Assembly (NCBI GenBank): GCA_964472875.1
Contig: CAYYMD010000003.1
Location: 26,918 to 90,917 of the forward strand
Origin: CAYYMD01 sp964472875
GTDB lineage: Bacteria > Planctomycetota > Phycisphaerae > SM23-33
Direction of reading: 5' to 3'
DNA length: 64,000 nucleotides
Translations under genes and position numbers: made by a program
Part shown: positions 43,799 to 52,258 of the stretch, piece after piece
How the letters are laid out: each line of letters begins with the position of its first letter
Numbering within the stretch: position 1 is the first letter of the stretch
Notes under the pieces: model-generated
The model's database searches: none
The model's input: only the letters and a program-made list of their open reading frames with translations
Told to the model about the DNA's origin: nothing

Positions 43799-44985
43799 CG
43801 GCCTCATCAGCCAAATCATTTCCCGGGTGTGATTTGCCCGGCCGGCCGGAGCGGACTCTGGCCATGCTCCAGACGCCGCCCGGGCGCGGCGGTATAGCGG
43901 TTATAGAAATCGCGGGCCCGCAATCGGGAAAAATCGTTGAGCGCATATTCCGCCCCCTGGCCGGACATGTAGAAAGCGGGCGCGGACGGTTGCAACTGGG
44001 CCGTATCGTCGCGGGAGATAATGTTGTCGACGAAGCGGTTGTGCATCAGTGGAAAGGTGGGGCGGAGATAAATATTCACGGAGGCCCGGCCGTTGCAGCG
44101 GCGGTTATGGAGTTGATAGCGGACAGCGGTGCGGAGGTTATCCCCGCCGAACCGAGCGCCATCGACCCCGACGGATGCGGTTTCAATCCCGCCCACGGCC
44201 GGTGGAATAATCCCGCAATAGGAATGGAAATGCTGCGGGCGCTGCCTTCGGCCCGCAGTTCGGCCGCCATAGCCGCCGTCACCGCGCAATGGTTCGCCGG
44301 ACTGAGCCGACTGGCGTGTGATAATAACGCCACGGCCGGACAGTTCGACGAAGCCGCCCGGCGGTTGTCTGTGATGGAGAAACTGCTCAACCCCCGTGAA
44401 GTTGTTCTTGTCGGCCCGCCGAATGCCGGCAAGTCGGCGCTGACCAACGTTCTGGTCGGCAGAGATGTAAGCATAGTCCACCACGAGTCCGGCACCACGC
44501 GAGACTGGGTCCGCGAGGCGGCCGTCTTTGACGGCGTACCGCTTTGGCTGACCGACACGGCGGGTCTGTGGAAGGCCCCCAAAGGCGTGGACGCCGAGGC
44601 GGTGGCCCGGGCTCGTCGTCGTGCGGAGGCAGCCGACCTTGTGCTGCTGTTAAATGCGGAAGAGCCCGCCCCCGCGCCGCGATGGCTGGACGAGACGAAA
44701 ATTATATACGTATGGTCGAAGGCGGATTTGTCGCCGCCGCCGGATGATAAATACACGGCCGTCTCGGCTACAGACCAAACGGGCCTGGAGGAGTTGCGGT
44801 CGCGCGTGCTGGCGGAGATTGGCCTGGGGGATTTCGATGCGTCCGATGCGATGGCGTTTACTCCAAGACAGGCGGAACTACTTCGCCGGGCCGCAGAGGC
44901 GATGCGCCGCGGCGATGAACAGGAAACAAAAACCGCATTAAAATGCCTGTTAGAGGATGAGGAATCGCCAGGTAGTTGTTTGTAA
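43795..44985 (+). CDS. MnmE/TrmE-like tRNA-modification GTPase, C-terminus atypical
   Basis: 396 aa, about 60 short of typical MnmE. The N-terminal tetrahydrofolate-binding-type domain is recognisable (TPPGRGGIAVIEIAGP). The G domain has VGPPNAGKSALTNVL (G1), GTTRDWV (G2), DTAGLWK (G3) and WSKADL (G4). The usual C-terminal FCIGK with its catalytic Cys is absent; the protein ends in a Glu-rich helix. So 5-(carboxymethyl)aminomethyl-uridine formation by this copy alone is doubtful. Confidence 0.72.
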   Translation: MTASSAKSFPGCDLPGRPERTLAMLQTPPGRGGIAVIEIAGPQSGKIVERIFRPLAGHVESGRGRLQLGRIVAGDNVVDEAVVHQWKGGAEINIHGGPAVAAAVMELIADSGAEVIPAEPSAIDPDGCGFNPAHGRWNNPAIGMEMLRALPSARSSAAIAAVTAQWFAGLSRLACDNNATAGQFDEAARRLSVMEKLLNPREVVLVGPPNAGKSALTNVLVGRDVSIVHHESGTTRDWVREAAVFDGVPLWLTDTAGLWKAPKGVDAEAVARARRRAEAADLVLLLNAEEPAPAPRWLDETKIIYVWSKADLSPPPDDKYTAVSATDQTGLEELRSRVLAEIGLGDFDASDAMAFTPRQAELLRRAAEAMRRGDEQETKTALKCLLEDEESPGSCL

Positions 44986-45056
44986 ATTGCAGGCATTTGC
45001 CCGCTCGCCGGCGCTGGCGGCTCGTTTTGTAGAGTATGCCCGTAAATCCGCGCGAG

Positions 45057-45085
45057 TTGCTTATAATTTTGGGCTGTCCTATAAT
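45057..45085 (+). promoter_or_regulatory. promoter of the Nudix gene, leaderless type
   Basis: TTGCTT (45057-45062), 17-base spacer, TATAAT (45080-45085). The ATG at 45093 is only 7 bases after the -10, so transcription would begin at or within the start codon and no Shine-Dalgarno sequence is present. Confidence 0.6.
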
Positions 45086-45092
45086 CGCTTTC

Positions 45093-45623
45093 ATGAATGA
45101 GAGATTCGAATACGACCGGCTGATTTACGACGGCAAAATAGTACGGTTTCACGAGGTCGGTGTGAAAATGCCCGACGGAAACGTCGTCAAGCGTGAGTTC
45201 CTTCATTATCCCGGCGCGGTGGTGGTGCTACCCGTTCTCGATGACGGTTCGGTGGTGATGATACGCAATTACCGCTTCGCTGTTGATGAACACCTGTGGG
45301 AACTGCCCGCCGGCATGCTCGAAGAAGGCGAAGACCCCGCCGTCTGCGCCGAGCGCGAACTGGCGGAAGAGACCGGCTATCGAGCGGATGAAATTCGCAA
45401 GCTCGGCCAGTTCTACATGGGCCCGGGCACAAATGACGAGGTTATGTACGCATACCTGGCCACCGGCCTGGCGGACGGCAAGCAGAACCTGGAGCAATAC
45501 GAGCGGATTACGGTCGAGTTGCTCTCACAGCAGCGGCTGCGGGAGATGATACTCGACGGCACCGTGCACGACGCCAAAACAATAGCCACGATGGCGATGT
45601 ACTGGATGAGTGGCGATAAATAA
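45093..45623 (+). CDS. Nudix hydrolase, ADP-ribose pyrophosphatase type
   Basis: 176 aa. The Nudix box matches GX5EX7REUXEEXGU exactly; it begins at GMLEEGE and ends at RELAEETGY. The fold start (VVKREFLHYPGAVVVLPVL) is typical of ADP-ribose/sugar-nucleotide hydrolases. The ATG at 45093 is chosen because the promoter lies inside the longer frame. Its immediate downstream neighbour is a rhomboid gene (3 bases between). Confidence 0.85.
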   Translation: MNERFEYDRLIYDGKIVRFHEVGVKMPDGNVVKREFLHYPGAVVVLPVLDDGSVVMIRNYRFAVDEHLWELPAGMLEEGEDPAVCAERELAEETGYRADEIRKLGQFYMGPGTNDEVMYAYLATGLADGKQNLEQYERITVELLSQQRLREMILDGTVHDAKTIATMAMYWMSGDK

Positions 45624-45626
45624 ACA

Positions 45627-46511
45627 ATGGGACTCTACGACCGGCCATACATGCAGAAGGAATACAAACCGCCCGGCGGCGGCATCACTTTCGGGTTGCC
45701 GAAGCCGTCCAGTGCGGTTAAATTTCTGCTCATCGCCAATGTGGCCGTGTTTTTGTTTCAGATATTCCTGGACCAGCCGCGGCGGGGCTGGCCGGCGGGC
45801 ATCATAAGCGGGCTGCTCGGCGTGACCGTGAGGGATTTCTGGCAAATCTGGCGGTATGTAACATTTCAGTTCCTTCACTCCACAAAAGGTATCTGGCACA
45901 TATTGCTGAACATGATCGGCTTGTATTTTCTCGGCTCGCCGCTTGAGAAGCGGTGGGGTTCGAAGCGGTTTCTGTGGTTCTACCTTTCGTGCGGTGTAGT
46001 GGCTGGCGTGGCTTACGTGGTTATCGGGGCGGTCGGCGGAGTGCCTCACTGGATGCCTATAATCGGCGCATCGGGCGGCGTGTACGGCCTGGTGCTGGCC
46101 GCGGCGGTGCTGTTTCCGAATTTTCGCATACTGTTTCTGTTCTTCCCGGTTCCAATACGCCTGGCGGCGGTGATTATATTCGGCGGAATGATACTGATGG
46201 TGATGAGGGCCGCCGCCGCGGGCCAGGTAACGGCCGCAATGAGCGACGTGGCGCATCTGGGCGGAGCGGCCGCGGCGGCCGTGTGGATATGGGGTCTGCC
46301 GCGATTGTCGGCGAAGCGCCTCCGCGGCGGCGGAGGGGGCAGGTCGGGCGCATGGCAGAAAAAACTCGAAAAGCGACGCGAAATTCAGCGCGAGGTCGAT
46401 GAAATACTGGAGAAAATCCATCGCGAAGGCATGGATTCGCTGACGCGCAGAGAAAAGAAAATTCTCCGCCAGGCCTCGCGAATGGACGAACAGGACGAGA
46501 GGGTGCCCTGA
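45627..46511 (+). CDS. rhomboid-family intramembrane serine protease
   Basis: 294 aa. Six or so hydrophobic segments after a polar N-terminus. The catalytic Ser is in IGASGGVYGLV and the catalytic His in DVAHLGGAAAA. The HxxxN-type motif of the family is in WHILLNMIGLYFLGS. The C-terminus is basic and coiled. It cleaves transmembrane substrates; which ones is unknown. Its last base overlaps the thrC start (TGATG). Confidence 0.88.
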   Translation: MGLYDRPYMQKEYKPPGGGITFGLPKPSSAVKFLLIANVAVFLFQIFLDQPRRGWPAGIISGLLGVTVRDFWQIWRYVTFQFLHSTKGIWHILLNMIGLYFLGSPLEKRWGSKRFLWFYLSCGVVAGVAYVVIGAVGGVPHWMPIIGASGGVYGLVLAAAVLFPNFRILFLFFPVPIRLAAVIIFGGMILMVMRAAAAGQVTAAMSDVAHLGGAAAAAVWIWGLPRLSAKRLRGGGGGRSGAWQKKLEKRREIQREVDEILEKIHREGMDSLTRREKKILRQASRMDEQDERVP

Positions 46512-47902
46512 TGAAGTATATTTCGACCCGCGGACAGATAGAGCCGGTCGATTTCCAGGACGCCGTGATGATGGGCCTGGCCGACGACGGCGGGCTTATC
46601 ATCCCCGAGGCGATACCGGATGTCACCGTCGAACTCGACAACTGGCGGGAATCGGACTACGGCGAACTGGCGATGGAAATTCTGCGGCTGTATGCGGGCG
46701 ACGTGCCGGCAGACGATCTTGGAGACCTGGTGCGCCGAACATACCGCCCGGATGTATTCGACGGCGGCGTGGCGCCTGTGGTGCGGGCGGGCGATGTGCA
46801 CGTGATGGAGCTGTGGCGCGGGCCGACGCTGTCGTTCAAGGACGTGGCGCTTCAGTTTCTGGGCAACCTGTTCGAGTACATACTCGACAGCCGTGGCGGA
46901 CGGATGAACATTTTGGGCGCCACCAGCGGCGACACCGGCAGCGCCGCCATTTTCGGCGTCCGCGGCCGCAGGGGCATAGACATATTCATCATGTTCCCTC
47001 GCGGGCGGGTATCGGAAATTCAGCAGCGGCAGATGACCACCGTGGAGGAGGAAAACGTTCACTGTATCGCCGTTGAGGGAAGTTTCGACGACTGCCAGAG
47101 GATAATGAAGACTATCGCCGGTGACCTGCCGTTCAAGCGGCAGTACTGCCTCGGCGCGGTAAACTCCGTCAACTGGGCGCGCGTGCTGGCACAGATAGTT
47201 TATTACTTCCGCGGGGCATTCGCGGTGCGCCAAGCGGAGTGCGCGGAAAAAGTCCGCTTCTGCGTGCCTACGGGCAATTTCGGAGACATACTGGCCGGCT
47301 GGTACGCGATGCAGATGGGCGCGCCAATCGAGCAACTGATACTTGCCACCAACGAAAACGACATCCTGGCGCGGTTCTTTAACACCGGCGAGTATTCGCT
47401 CGGCGAGGTCGTCCCCACGCTGTCGCCGGCTATGGACATACAGGTAGCCAGCAACTTCGAGAGGTATTTGTATTACCGACTTGGCCGGGACGCCGAACGA
47501 TTGCGGAAAATGATGGCGGACTTCGCATCGACTGGGCGGCTTAAGGTGGAAAAAGACGACAAAGGTGTGGTCGACGAGTCGCTTGTGGCCGGTATGGGCT
47601 CGAAGCAGGATTGCCTCAACACCATAGGCAGATACCATCGCGAGCATAACTATCTGCTCGACCCGCACACGGCCGTGGGCGTTACCGTGGCCGAGAGATT
47701 TCTCGACGAAAGTGTCTCTCCCGTTGTATGCCTGGCCACGGCGCATCCGGCCAAGTTCCCCGACGCCATCAAACAGGCCACAGGCAGCGACATCGCCCGC
47801 CATCCGGACATCGAGGCAATAATGGACAAGCCCGAGCGATGCGCTACTCTGCCGAACAACCCGGATACGGTGAAGAAGTTTATAATCGATGCGGTGGATT
47901 AG
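46511..47902 (+). CDS. thrC: threonine synthase
   Basis: 463 aa, PLP enzyme that makes threonine from phosphohomoserine. PLP-Lys motif in PTLSFKDVALQFLG. GATSGDTGSAAIFG binds phosphate, and VPTGNFGDILAGW lies in the C-terminal half. Long form, as in proteobacteria. ATG overlaps the rhomboid stop by one base. The gene is followed convergently by the nucleotidyltransferase remnant. Confidence 0.95.
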   Translation: MKYISTRGQIEPVDFQDAVMMGLADDGGLIIPEAIPDVTVELDNWRESDYGELAMEILRLYAGDVPADDLGDLVRRTYRPDVFDGGVAPVVRAGDVHVMELWRGPTLSFKDVALQFLGNLFEYILDSRGGRMNILGATSGDTGSAAIFGVRGRRGIDIFIMFPRGRVSEIQQRQMTTVEEENVHCIAVEGSFDDCQRIMKTIAGDLPFKRQYCLGAVNSVNWARVLAQIVYYFRGAFAVRQAECAEKVRFCVPTGNFGDILAGWYAMQMGAPIEQLILATNENDILARFFNTGEYSLGEVVPTLSPAMDIQVASNFERYLYYRLGRDAERLRKMMADFASTGRLKVEKDDKGVVDESLVAGMGSKQDCLNTIGRYHREHNYLLDPHTAVGVTVAERFLDESVSPVVCLATAHPAKFPDAIKQATGSDIARHPDIEAIMDKPERCATLPNNPDTVKKFIIDAVD

Positions 47903-47933
47903 AACGGCCGTATAAATAGTGCTTTAATGAAGT

Positions 47934-48399
47934 TTACTTTTTCGACTTGTTTTTTTTCTTGAGGATACTTTTCAACACCTGCAGATCATCTCTGTGCCGT
48001 GCTCCGTCAAGACATGATTTCGCTCTAACGAGATCCTGAAGTGATATCCAGTTTATATTTGTCTTTCCGTATTTATCTCTTATTCTATTTCCCCAGGCGG
48101 TGTTAAAAGTAACTCCCTTGATGCTGGGCATAATATCCACGCGGTGAGGCGCTGCGCCGATTTGTAAAATCTCGTTTCTCTCATCGGGTTCTATAACATA
48201 TGGGCTTCCAAAATCAGACAGCGCCTTATTTACCCGCCGAATATTACTTTCGGTAGGGCGGGCGGATAAAAATGGCGATGTCTTTGGTATATCGCGGTTT
48301 TGCGTGATAGATAAATGCCGGGCCGCCGATAATAAGATACTCTGCCCGGTGCTTTTCGAGATATTTGAGGAGTTCTTCAAAATCGCTTATGGATTCCAT
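47934..48399 (-). pseudogene. nucleotidyltransferase broken by a 4-base duplication
   Basis: The first frame starts at 48399 (MESISDFEELLKYLEKH, then YLIIGGPAFIYHAKPRYTKD) and runs into a stop near 48250. A second frame continues from PTESNIRRVNKAL to 47934. They join if one copy of a 4-base repeat (plus-strand GGCGGGCG within 48256-48265) is removed. Together they give about 153 aa of a small nucleotidyltransferase, with the GG motif. The Asp pair usual in DIDI is DIAI, so one catalytic Asp is missing. AT-richer than its neighbours, so probably acquired. A small gene precedes it 6 bases upstream. Confidence 0.72.
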
Positions 48400-48405
48400 G
48401 TGGCT

Positions 48406-48603
48406 TTACCACTGCGAAATGGACTTGTTGCGGTTCTTGATTCGTTCAATGTCGCGGTGGATTTCGACCAGGGCCGAAAGACGTTCCTGAGGCGCCTTGC
48501 TCTGCCAGAACTCCAAACCCCACTGCTCGGCCTCTTCGTGACTTTTGGCGTAATTGGCGGCTATCTTTTTACGCCGATGTGCTGCTCGTTTCTTTGCATT
48601 CAT
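48406..48603 (-). CDS. small protein paired with the nucleotidyltransferase remnant
   Basis: 65 aa, basic N-terminus (MNAKKRAAHRRKKIAA) and an acidic helical part with SKAPQERLSALVEIHRDIER, similar to small helical proteins that precede nucleotidyltransferase genes in many genomes. Such pairs resemble toxin-antitoxin modules (inference). TATAAT (minus strand, 48615-48610) ends 6 bases before the ATG, and there is no Shine-Dalgarno site, so it may be leaderless. Confidence 0.6.
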   Translation of the reverse strand: MNAKKRAAHRRKKIAANYAKSHEEAEQWGLEFWQSKAPQERLSALVEIHRDIERIKNRNKSISQW

Positions 48604-48722
48604 AAATCTATTATACCATGCTCAGCAACAGTTAAACAGCGTCTATTGCGACGTTTGCGGTTATAAAAATACCGAATATCGGACATGGAATATTGAATGT
48701 AGAAGTCAGGACGCGGCCGGCC

Positions 48723-51371
48723 TTATTCAACCACTTCGCCCTCGATGACGTCCTCGGTTTTCTCGCCGGATTCTTCGGGTTTTGGCCGTAGGACCTCGAA
48801 GGTGAAACTCTTGCCCGAGGCGCCGATGATTACGTGGTCGCCGTCGTGTATCTCGCCGGAGAGGATTTTGCCGGCCAGGGTGTTGTCAATTTTCTGCTGG
48901 ATGACCCGCTGCAGCGGCCGGGCGCCGAAGGTCGGGTCGTAGCCGAGTTCGGCCAGCAGTTGCTTCGCCTCGTCGGTGACCTCAACAGTGATATCCCGCT
49001 GGGCGAGTCGCTGGTCGAGGTAGCGAATCTGTATATCCACAATGCCTGTCAGGTCCTCCTTGCTCAGGGAGCCGAAGACGACCGTCTCGTCGATGCGATT
49101 CAGGAATTCCGGGCGGAAGTACTGCTTAAGCGCATCGCGCAACTGCGCCTCAATCTCCCATGACTCGGCGCCTTTCTCGGTCTTCTCCTGAATCTGTTGT
49201 GAGGCGATGTTCGAGGTCATTACGATGATAGTGTTGCGGAAGTCCACGGTGCGGCCCTGCCCGTCCGTGAGCCGTCCGTCGTCGAGCACCTGCAGCAGCA
49301 CGTTGAACACGTCGCGGTGGGCCTTCTCGATTTCGTCGAACAGTATCACGCAGTAGGGCCGGCGGCGAACCGCCTCGGTAAGCCGGCCGCCTTCCTCGTA
49401 ACCGACGTAGCCGGGAGGGGCGCCTATCAGACGCGCCACCGAGTGCTGCTCCATGAACTCGCTCATGTCTATGCGGACCATGGCGTCTTCGGTGTCGAAG
49501 AGCAACTCGGCCAGCGCCTTGCACAGTTCGGTCTTGCCTACGCCGGTGGGGCCCAGGAACAGGAACGAGCCGATTGGCCTGCGTGGGTTCGACAGCCCGG
49601 CGCGATTCCTGCGGACCGCCTCGGACACCACGCGCAGGGCTTCGTCCTGGCCGACCACGCGGCGGTGGAGACGCTGCTCCATCTGCATCAACTTCTCCCG
49701 CTCGGACTCCATCAGCCGCGCCACGGGTATGCCGGTCCACCGGCCTACGACCTCGGCGATTTGCTCGGGCGTGACCTCTTCGGAGGTCATCCCGCCGTCT
49801 TTTTGTATCTCGCCCAGGCGTTTCTCATCCTCGGAAAGTTTTTTCTGCAACTCGCGCAGTTCGCCGTATTGGATACGCGCGGCTGTCTCCCAGTCGCCGG
49901 ACCGCTGGGCGTGCTGTAGTTCGTTGCCCTTGGTCTCGAATTCTTCCTTGAGCGACTGGATTTCCTTCAACAGGCCCTGTTCGTTCTGCCAGCCGGCGTT
50001 GAGTTCGTCGAAGCGCGATTTCAGTTCTTCCAGTTCCTTCTCCAGCGCCTCCAGCCGCTCTTTGCTGGCGGCGTCTTTTTCCTTCCGCAGCGCCTCGCGT
50101 TCAATCTGCAACTGCATGATGCGGCGGTTAATCTCATCGAGCTCTGCCGGCATCGAGTCGTTCTCGATGCGCAGGCGCGATGCGGCCTCGTCCACCACGT
50201 CGATGGCTTTGTCCGGCAGGAAGCGGTCGGAGATGTAGCGGTTGCTCATGGTGGCCGCGGCCACCAGGGCCGAATCCTGTATTCGTACGCCATGGTGGGC
50301 GTCGTAGCGGGGCTTGAGGCCGCGAAGGATGGCGATGGTATCCTCCACGGATGGCTCGCGGACCATAATCGGCTGGAACCGACGTTCGAGGGCGGCGTCC
50401 TTCTCGATGTTCTTGCGGTATTCATCCACGGTCGTTGCGCCGATGCATCGCAGTTCGCCTCGGGCGAGGGCGGGCTTAATAATGTTCCCGGCCGATATCG
50501 CGCCCTCGGCCGCGCCGGCGCCCACGACGGTGTGCAACTCGTCGATGAAAAGTATTATCCGGCCGTCGGACGATGTAACTTCTTTTATAACCGCCTTGAG
50601 TCGGTCCTCGAACTGCCCGCGGAACTTCGCCCCGGCAAGCAGCGAGCCCATGTCGAGGGCGAATATGGTTTTGCCGGAAAGTCCCGCCGGCACGTCGCCG
50701 TTTACTATCCGCTGGGCCAGGCCCTCGGCTATTGCGGTTTTACCCACGCCGGCCGATCCTATCAGCACGGGGTTATTCTTGGTGCGACGAGTGAGGACCT
50801 GCATGAGCCGGCGGATTTCCTCGTCGCGCCCGATTACCGGGTCAAGCTTGCCCGCCTGCGCCATTTCGCACAGGTCGCGGCCGTAACGCTTCAGCGCCTG
50901 GTACTTATCTTCCGGCTGCTGGTCGGTCACGCGCTGCGAGCCGCGGATATCCTTCATCGCCTCCAGCAGGCCTTTTCGGTCCACGCCGAGCGTCTGAAGG
51001 ATATTCTTCGCCGGCGAATCCTCCTGCGCCAGTGCGACCAGAAGATGCTCCACGGACACGTACTCATCCTTAAGGGCCTCGGCCTCCTGCTGGGCGCGGT
51101 TGAGAACGGATTGCAATGCCGGCTCCATGGATAGCCCGGCCTGGGAGGACTGGCTCGGCATGCGTGACAGTTCGGCGTCTACTATTTCCGAGGCCTTTTG
51201 TGCCGATACGCCGGTCTTCTCCAGCAGGGCGGGCGCAAGGCCGTCTTCCTGCTTCAAAAGAGCGTTGAGCAAATGTAGCGGCCCGACGGACGGGTGGCCC
51301 GACTGCGATGCGGACTGCTGCGCCTCGGCCAGCGCTTCCTGTGATTTTTCAGTCAATTTGTTCGGATTCAT
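48723..51371 (-). CDS. clpB: disaggregase ClpB
   Basis: 882 aa, standard size. N-domain with SGHPSVGPLHLLNALLKQED; AAA+ 1 Walker A GSAGVGKTAIAEGL; a long coiled-coil M-domain (about residues 400-530); AAA+ 2 Walker A GPTGVGKTELCKAL; sensor-2 region FGARPLQRVIQ. It extracts proteins from aggregates with DnaK. No CIRCE element was seen upstream; TTGACA on the minus strand (51438-51433) could be a -35. DnaK/GrpE are not in the window. Confidence 0.96.
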   Translation of the reverse strand: MNPNKLTEKSQEALAEAQQSASQSGHPSVGPLHLLNALLKQEDGLAPALLEKTGVSAQKASEIVDAELSRMPSQSSQAGLSMEPALQSVLNRAQQEAEALKDEYVSVEHLLVALAQEDSPAKNILQTLGVDRKGLLEAMKDIRGSQRVTDQQPEDKYQALKRYGRDLCEMAQAGKLDPVIGRDEEIRRLMQVLTRRTKNNPVLIGSAGVGKTAIAEGLAQRIVNGDVPAGLSGKTIFALDMGSLLAGAKFRGQFEDRLKAVIKEVTSSDGRIILFIDELHTVVGAGAAEGAISAGNIIKPALARGELRCIGATTVDEYRKNIEKDAALERRFQPIMVREPSVEDTIAILRGLKPRYDAHHGVRIQDSALVAAATMSNRYISDRFLPDKAIDVVDEAASRLRIENDSMPAELDEINRRIMQLQIEREALRKEKDAASKERLEALEKELEELKSRFDELNAGWQNEQGLLKEIQSLKEEFETKGNELQHAQRSGDWETAARIQYGELRELQKKLSEDEKRLGEIQKDGGMTSEEVTPEQIAEVVGRWTGIPVARLMESEREKLMQMEQRLHRRVVGQDEALRVVSEAVRRNRAGLSNPRRPIGSFLFLGPTGVGKTELCKALAELLFDTEDAMVRIDMSEFMEQHSVARLIGAPPGYVGYEEGGRLTEAVRRRPYCVILFDEIEKAHRDVFNVLLQVLDDGRLTDGQGRTVDFRNTIIVMTSNIASQQIQEKTEKGAESWEIEAQLRDALKQYFRPEFLNRIDETVVFGSLSKEDLTGIVDIQIRYLDQRLAQRDITVEVTDEAKQLLAELGYDPTFGARPLQRVIQQKIDNTLAGKILSGEIHDGDHVIIGASGKSFTFEVLRPKPEESGEKTEDVIEGEVVE

Positions 51372-51545
51372 AATATTTACCCTTCAATTAATTATACTTG
51401 CAACCGCCGTGCCTTATTCGTAAATGTATGCATGTCAAGAGATAACGTTTTTGCGATGCTGCCAAAATGCCCGTAAACCGGCGTTAAATTGCCATTTGTG
51501 CAGATTCGCCGAAAGACCGGCCGGGCGGTATTTTTCATATAAGTC

Positions 51546-51573
51546 TTTACAAACGTTTTTATATGTGTAAAAT
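51546..51573 (+). promoter_or_regulatory. promoter of rpmI-rplT
   Basis: TTTACA (51546-51551), 16-base spacer, TAAAAT (51568-51573). The rpmI start codon is at 51614, leaving a leader of about 33 bases. The rest of 51372-51545 shows no other clear feature. Confidence 0.55.
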
Positions 51574-51613
51574 ACTGACTCTTTATCCGTATAAGATTAG
51601 TGTAGGTACTATT

Positions 51614-51808
51614 ATGCCAAAACAGAAGACGAATAAATCGATAGCCAAGCGTATAAAGGTTACCGGCAAAGGGAAACTGATGCGTCATCATTCCGGCGCC
51701 GGCCACCTGCAATCCTCGAAGAACCAGAAGCGCCTCCGCCGGCTGCGCAGCAAGGTGGAGGTCTCCGACAGTTACACAAAGCAGATGAAGAGACTGCTGG
51801 GAATGTAA
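51614..51808 (+). CDS. rpmI: 50S ribosomal protein L35
   Basis: 64 aa from the ATG at 51614; the upstream codons of the longer frame are promoter sequence. MPKQKTNKSIAKRIKVTGKG is a clear L35 N-terminus, followed by the basic middle and KQMKRLLGM end. infC, normally just upstream, is missing here and lies about 4.7 kb away on the other strand. rplT follows after 28 bases. Confidence 0.95.
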   Translation: MPKQKTNKSIAKRIKVTGKGKLMRHHSGAGHLQSSKNQKRLRRLRSKVEVSDSYTKQMKRLLGM

Positions 51809-51836
51809 GGCCAGATAACGGAAGGACAGTATAGTC

Positions 51837-52193
51837 ATGCCACGCGTAAAAAAAGGCGCCGTCAGACGGCGCAGACATAAGAGAGTACTCAAGGATGCCA
51901 GCGGATACCGCGGAGCGGCTTCCAGACGTTACAGGGTTGCGCTGGAGCGGACGTTCCGGGCCGGCGCCGCAGCGACAAAGGACCGCAAGCGCCGCAAACG
52001 CGACTTCCGCCGGTTGTGGATAACGCGACTGAACGCGGCGTGCAGGCAAAGGGGAATAATGTACAGCCGCCTGATTAAGGCCCTCCAGGATGCGGAAATC
52101 ACGCTAAACCGCAAGATGCTCAGCGAGATAGCCATTGCCGACCCGGCTGCCTTCGACGCCATCGTCGCCGAGGCAGGCCTTGGTGAGGCCTGA
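51837..52193 (+). CDS. rplT: 50S ribosomal protein L20
   Basis: 118 aa, usual size; highly basic N-terminal tail and the L20 pattern FRRLWITRLNAACRQRGI and SRLIKALQDAEITLNRKML. Early assembly protein that also represses its own operon in several bacteria. Confidence 0.97.
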   Translation: MPRVKKGAVRRRRHKRVLKDASGYRGAASRRYRVALERTFRAGAAATKDRKRRKRDFRRLWITRLNAACRQRGIMYSRLIKALQDAEITLNRKMLSEIAIADPAAFDAIVAEAGLGEA

Positions 52194-52258
52194 CCGCCGG
52201 TTATCATGCAGGGTTATTGGCCGACGGCCGACGAACAGGTGTATATACCAGTTATCGA

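Noticed and set aside
46385..47803. 472-codon minus-strand frame opposite thrC
   Set aside because: Antisense shadow; thrC has clear catalytic motifs.
51372..51545. CIRCE heat-shock operator before clpB
   Set aside because: No inverted repeat of the TTAGCACTC type was found.
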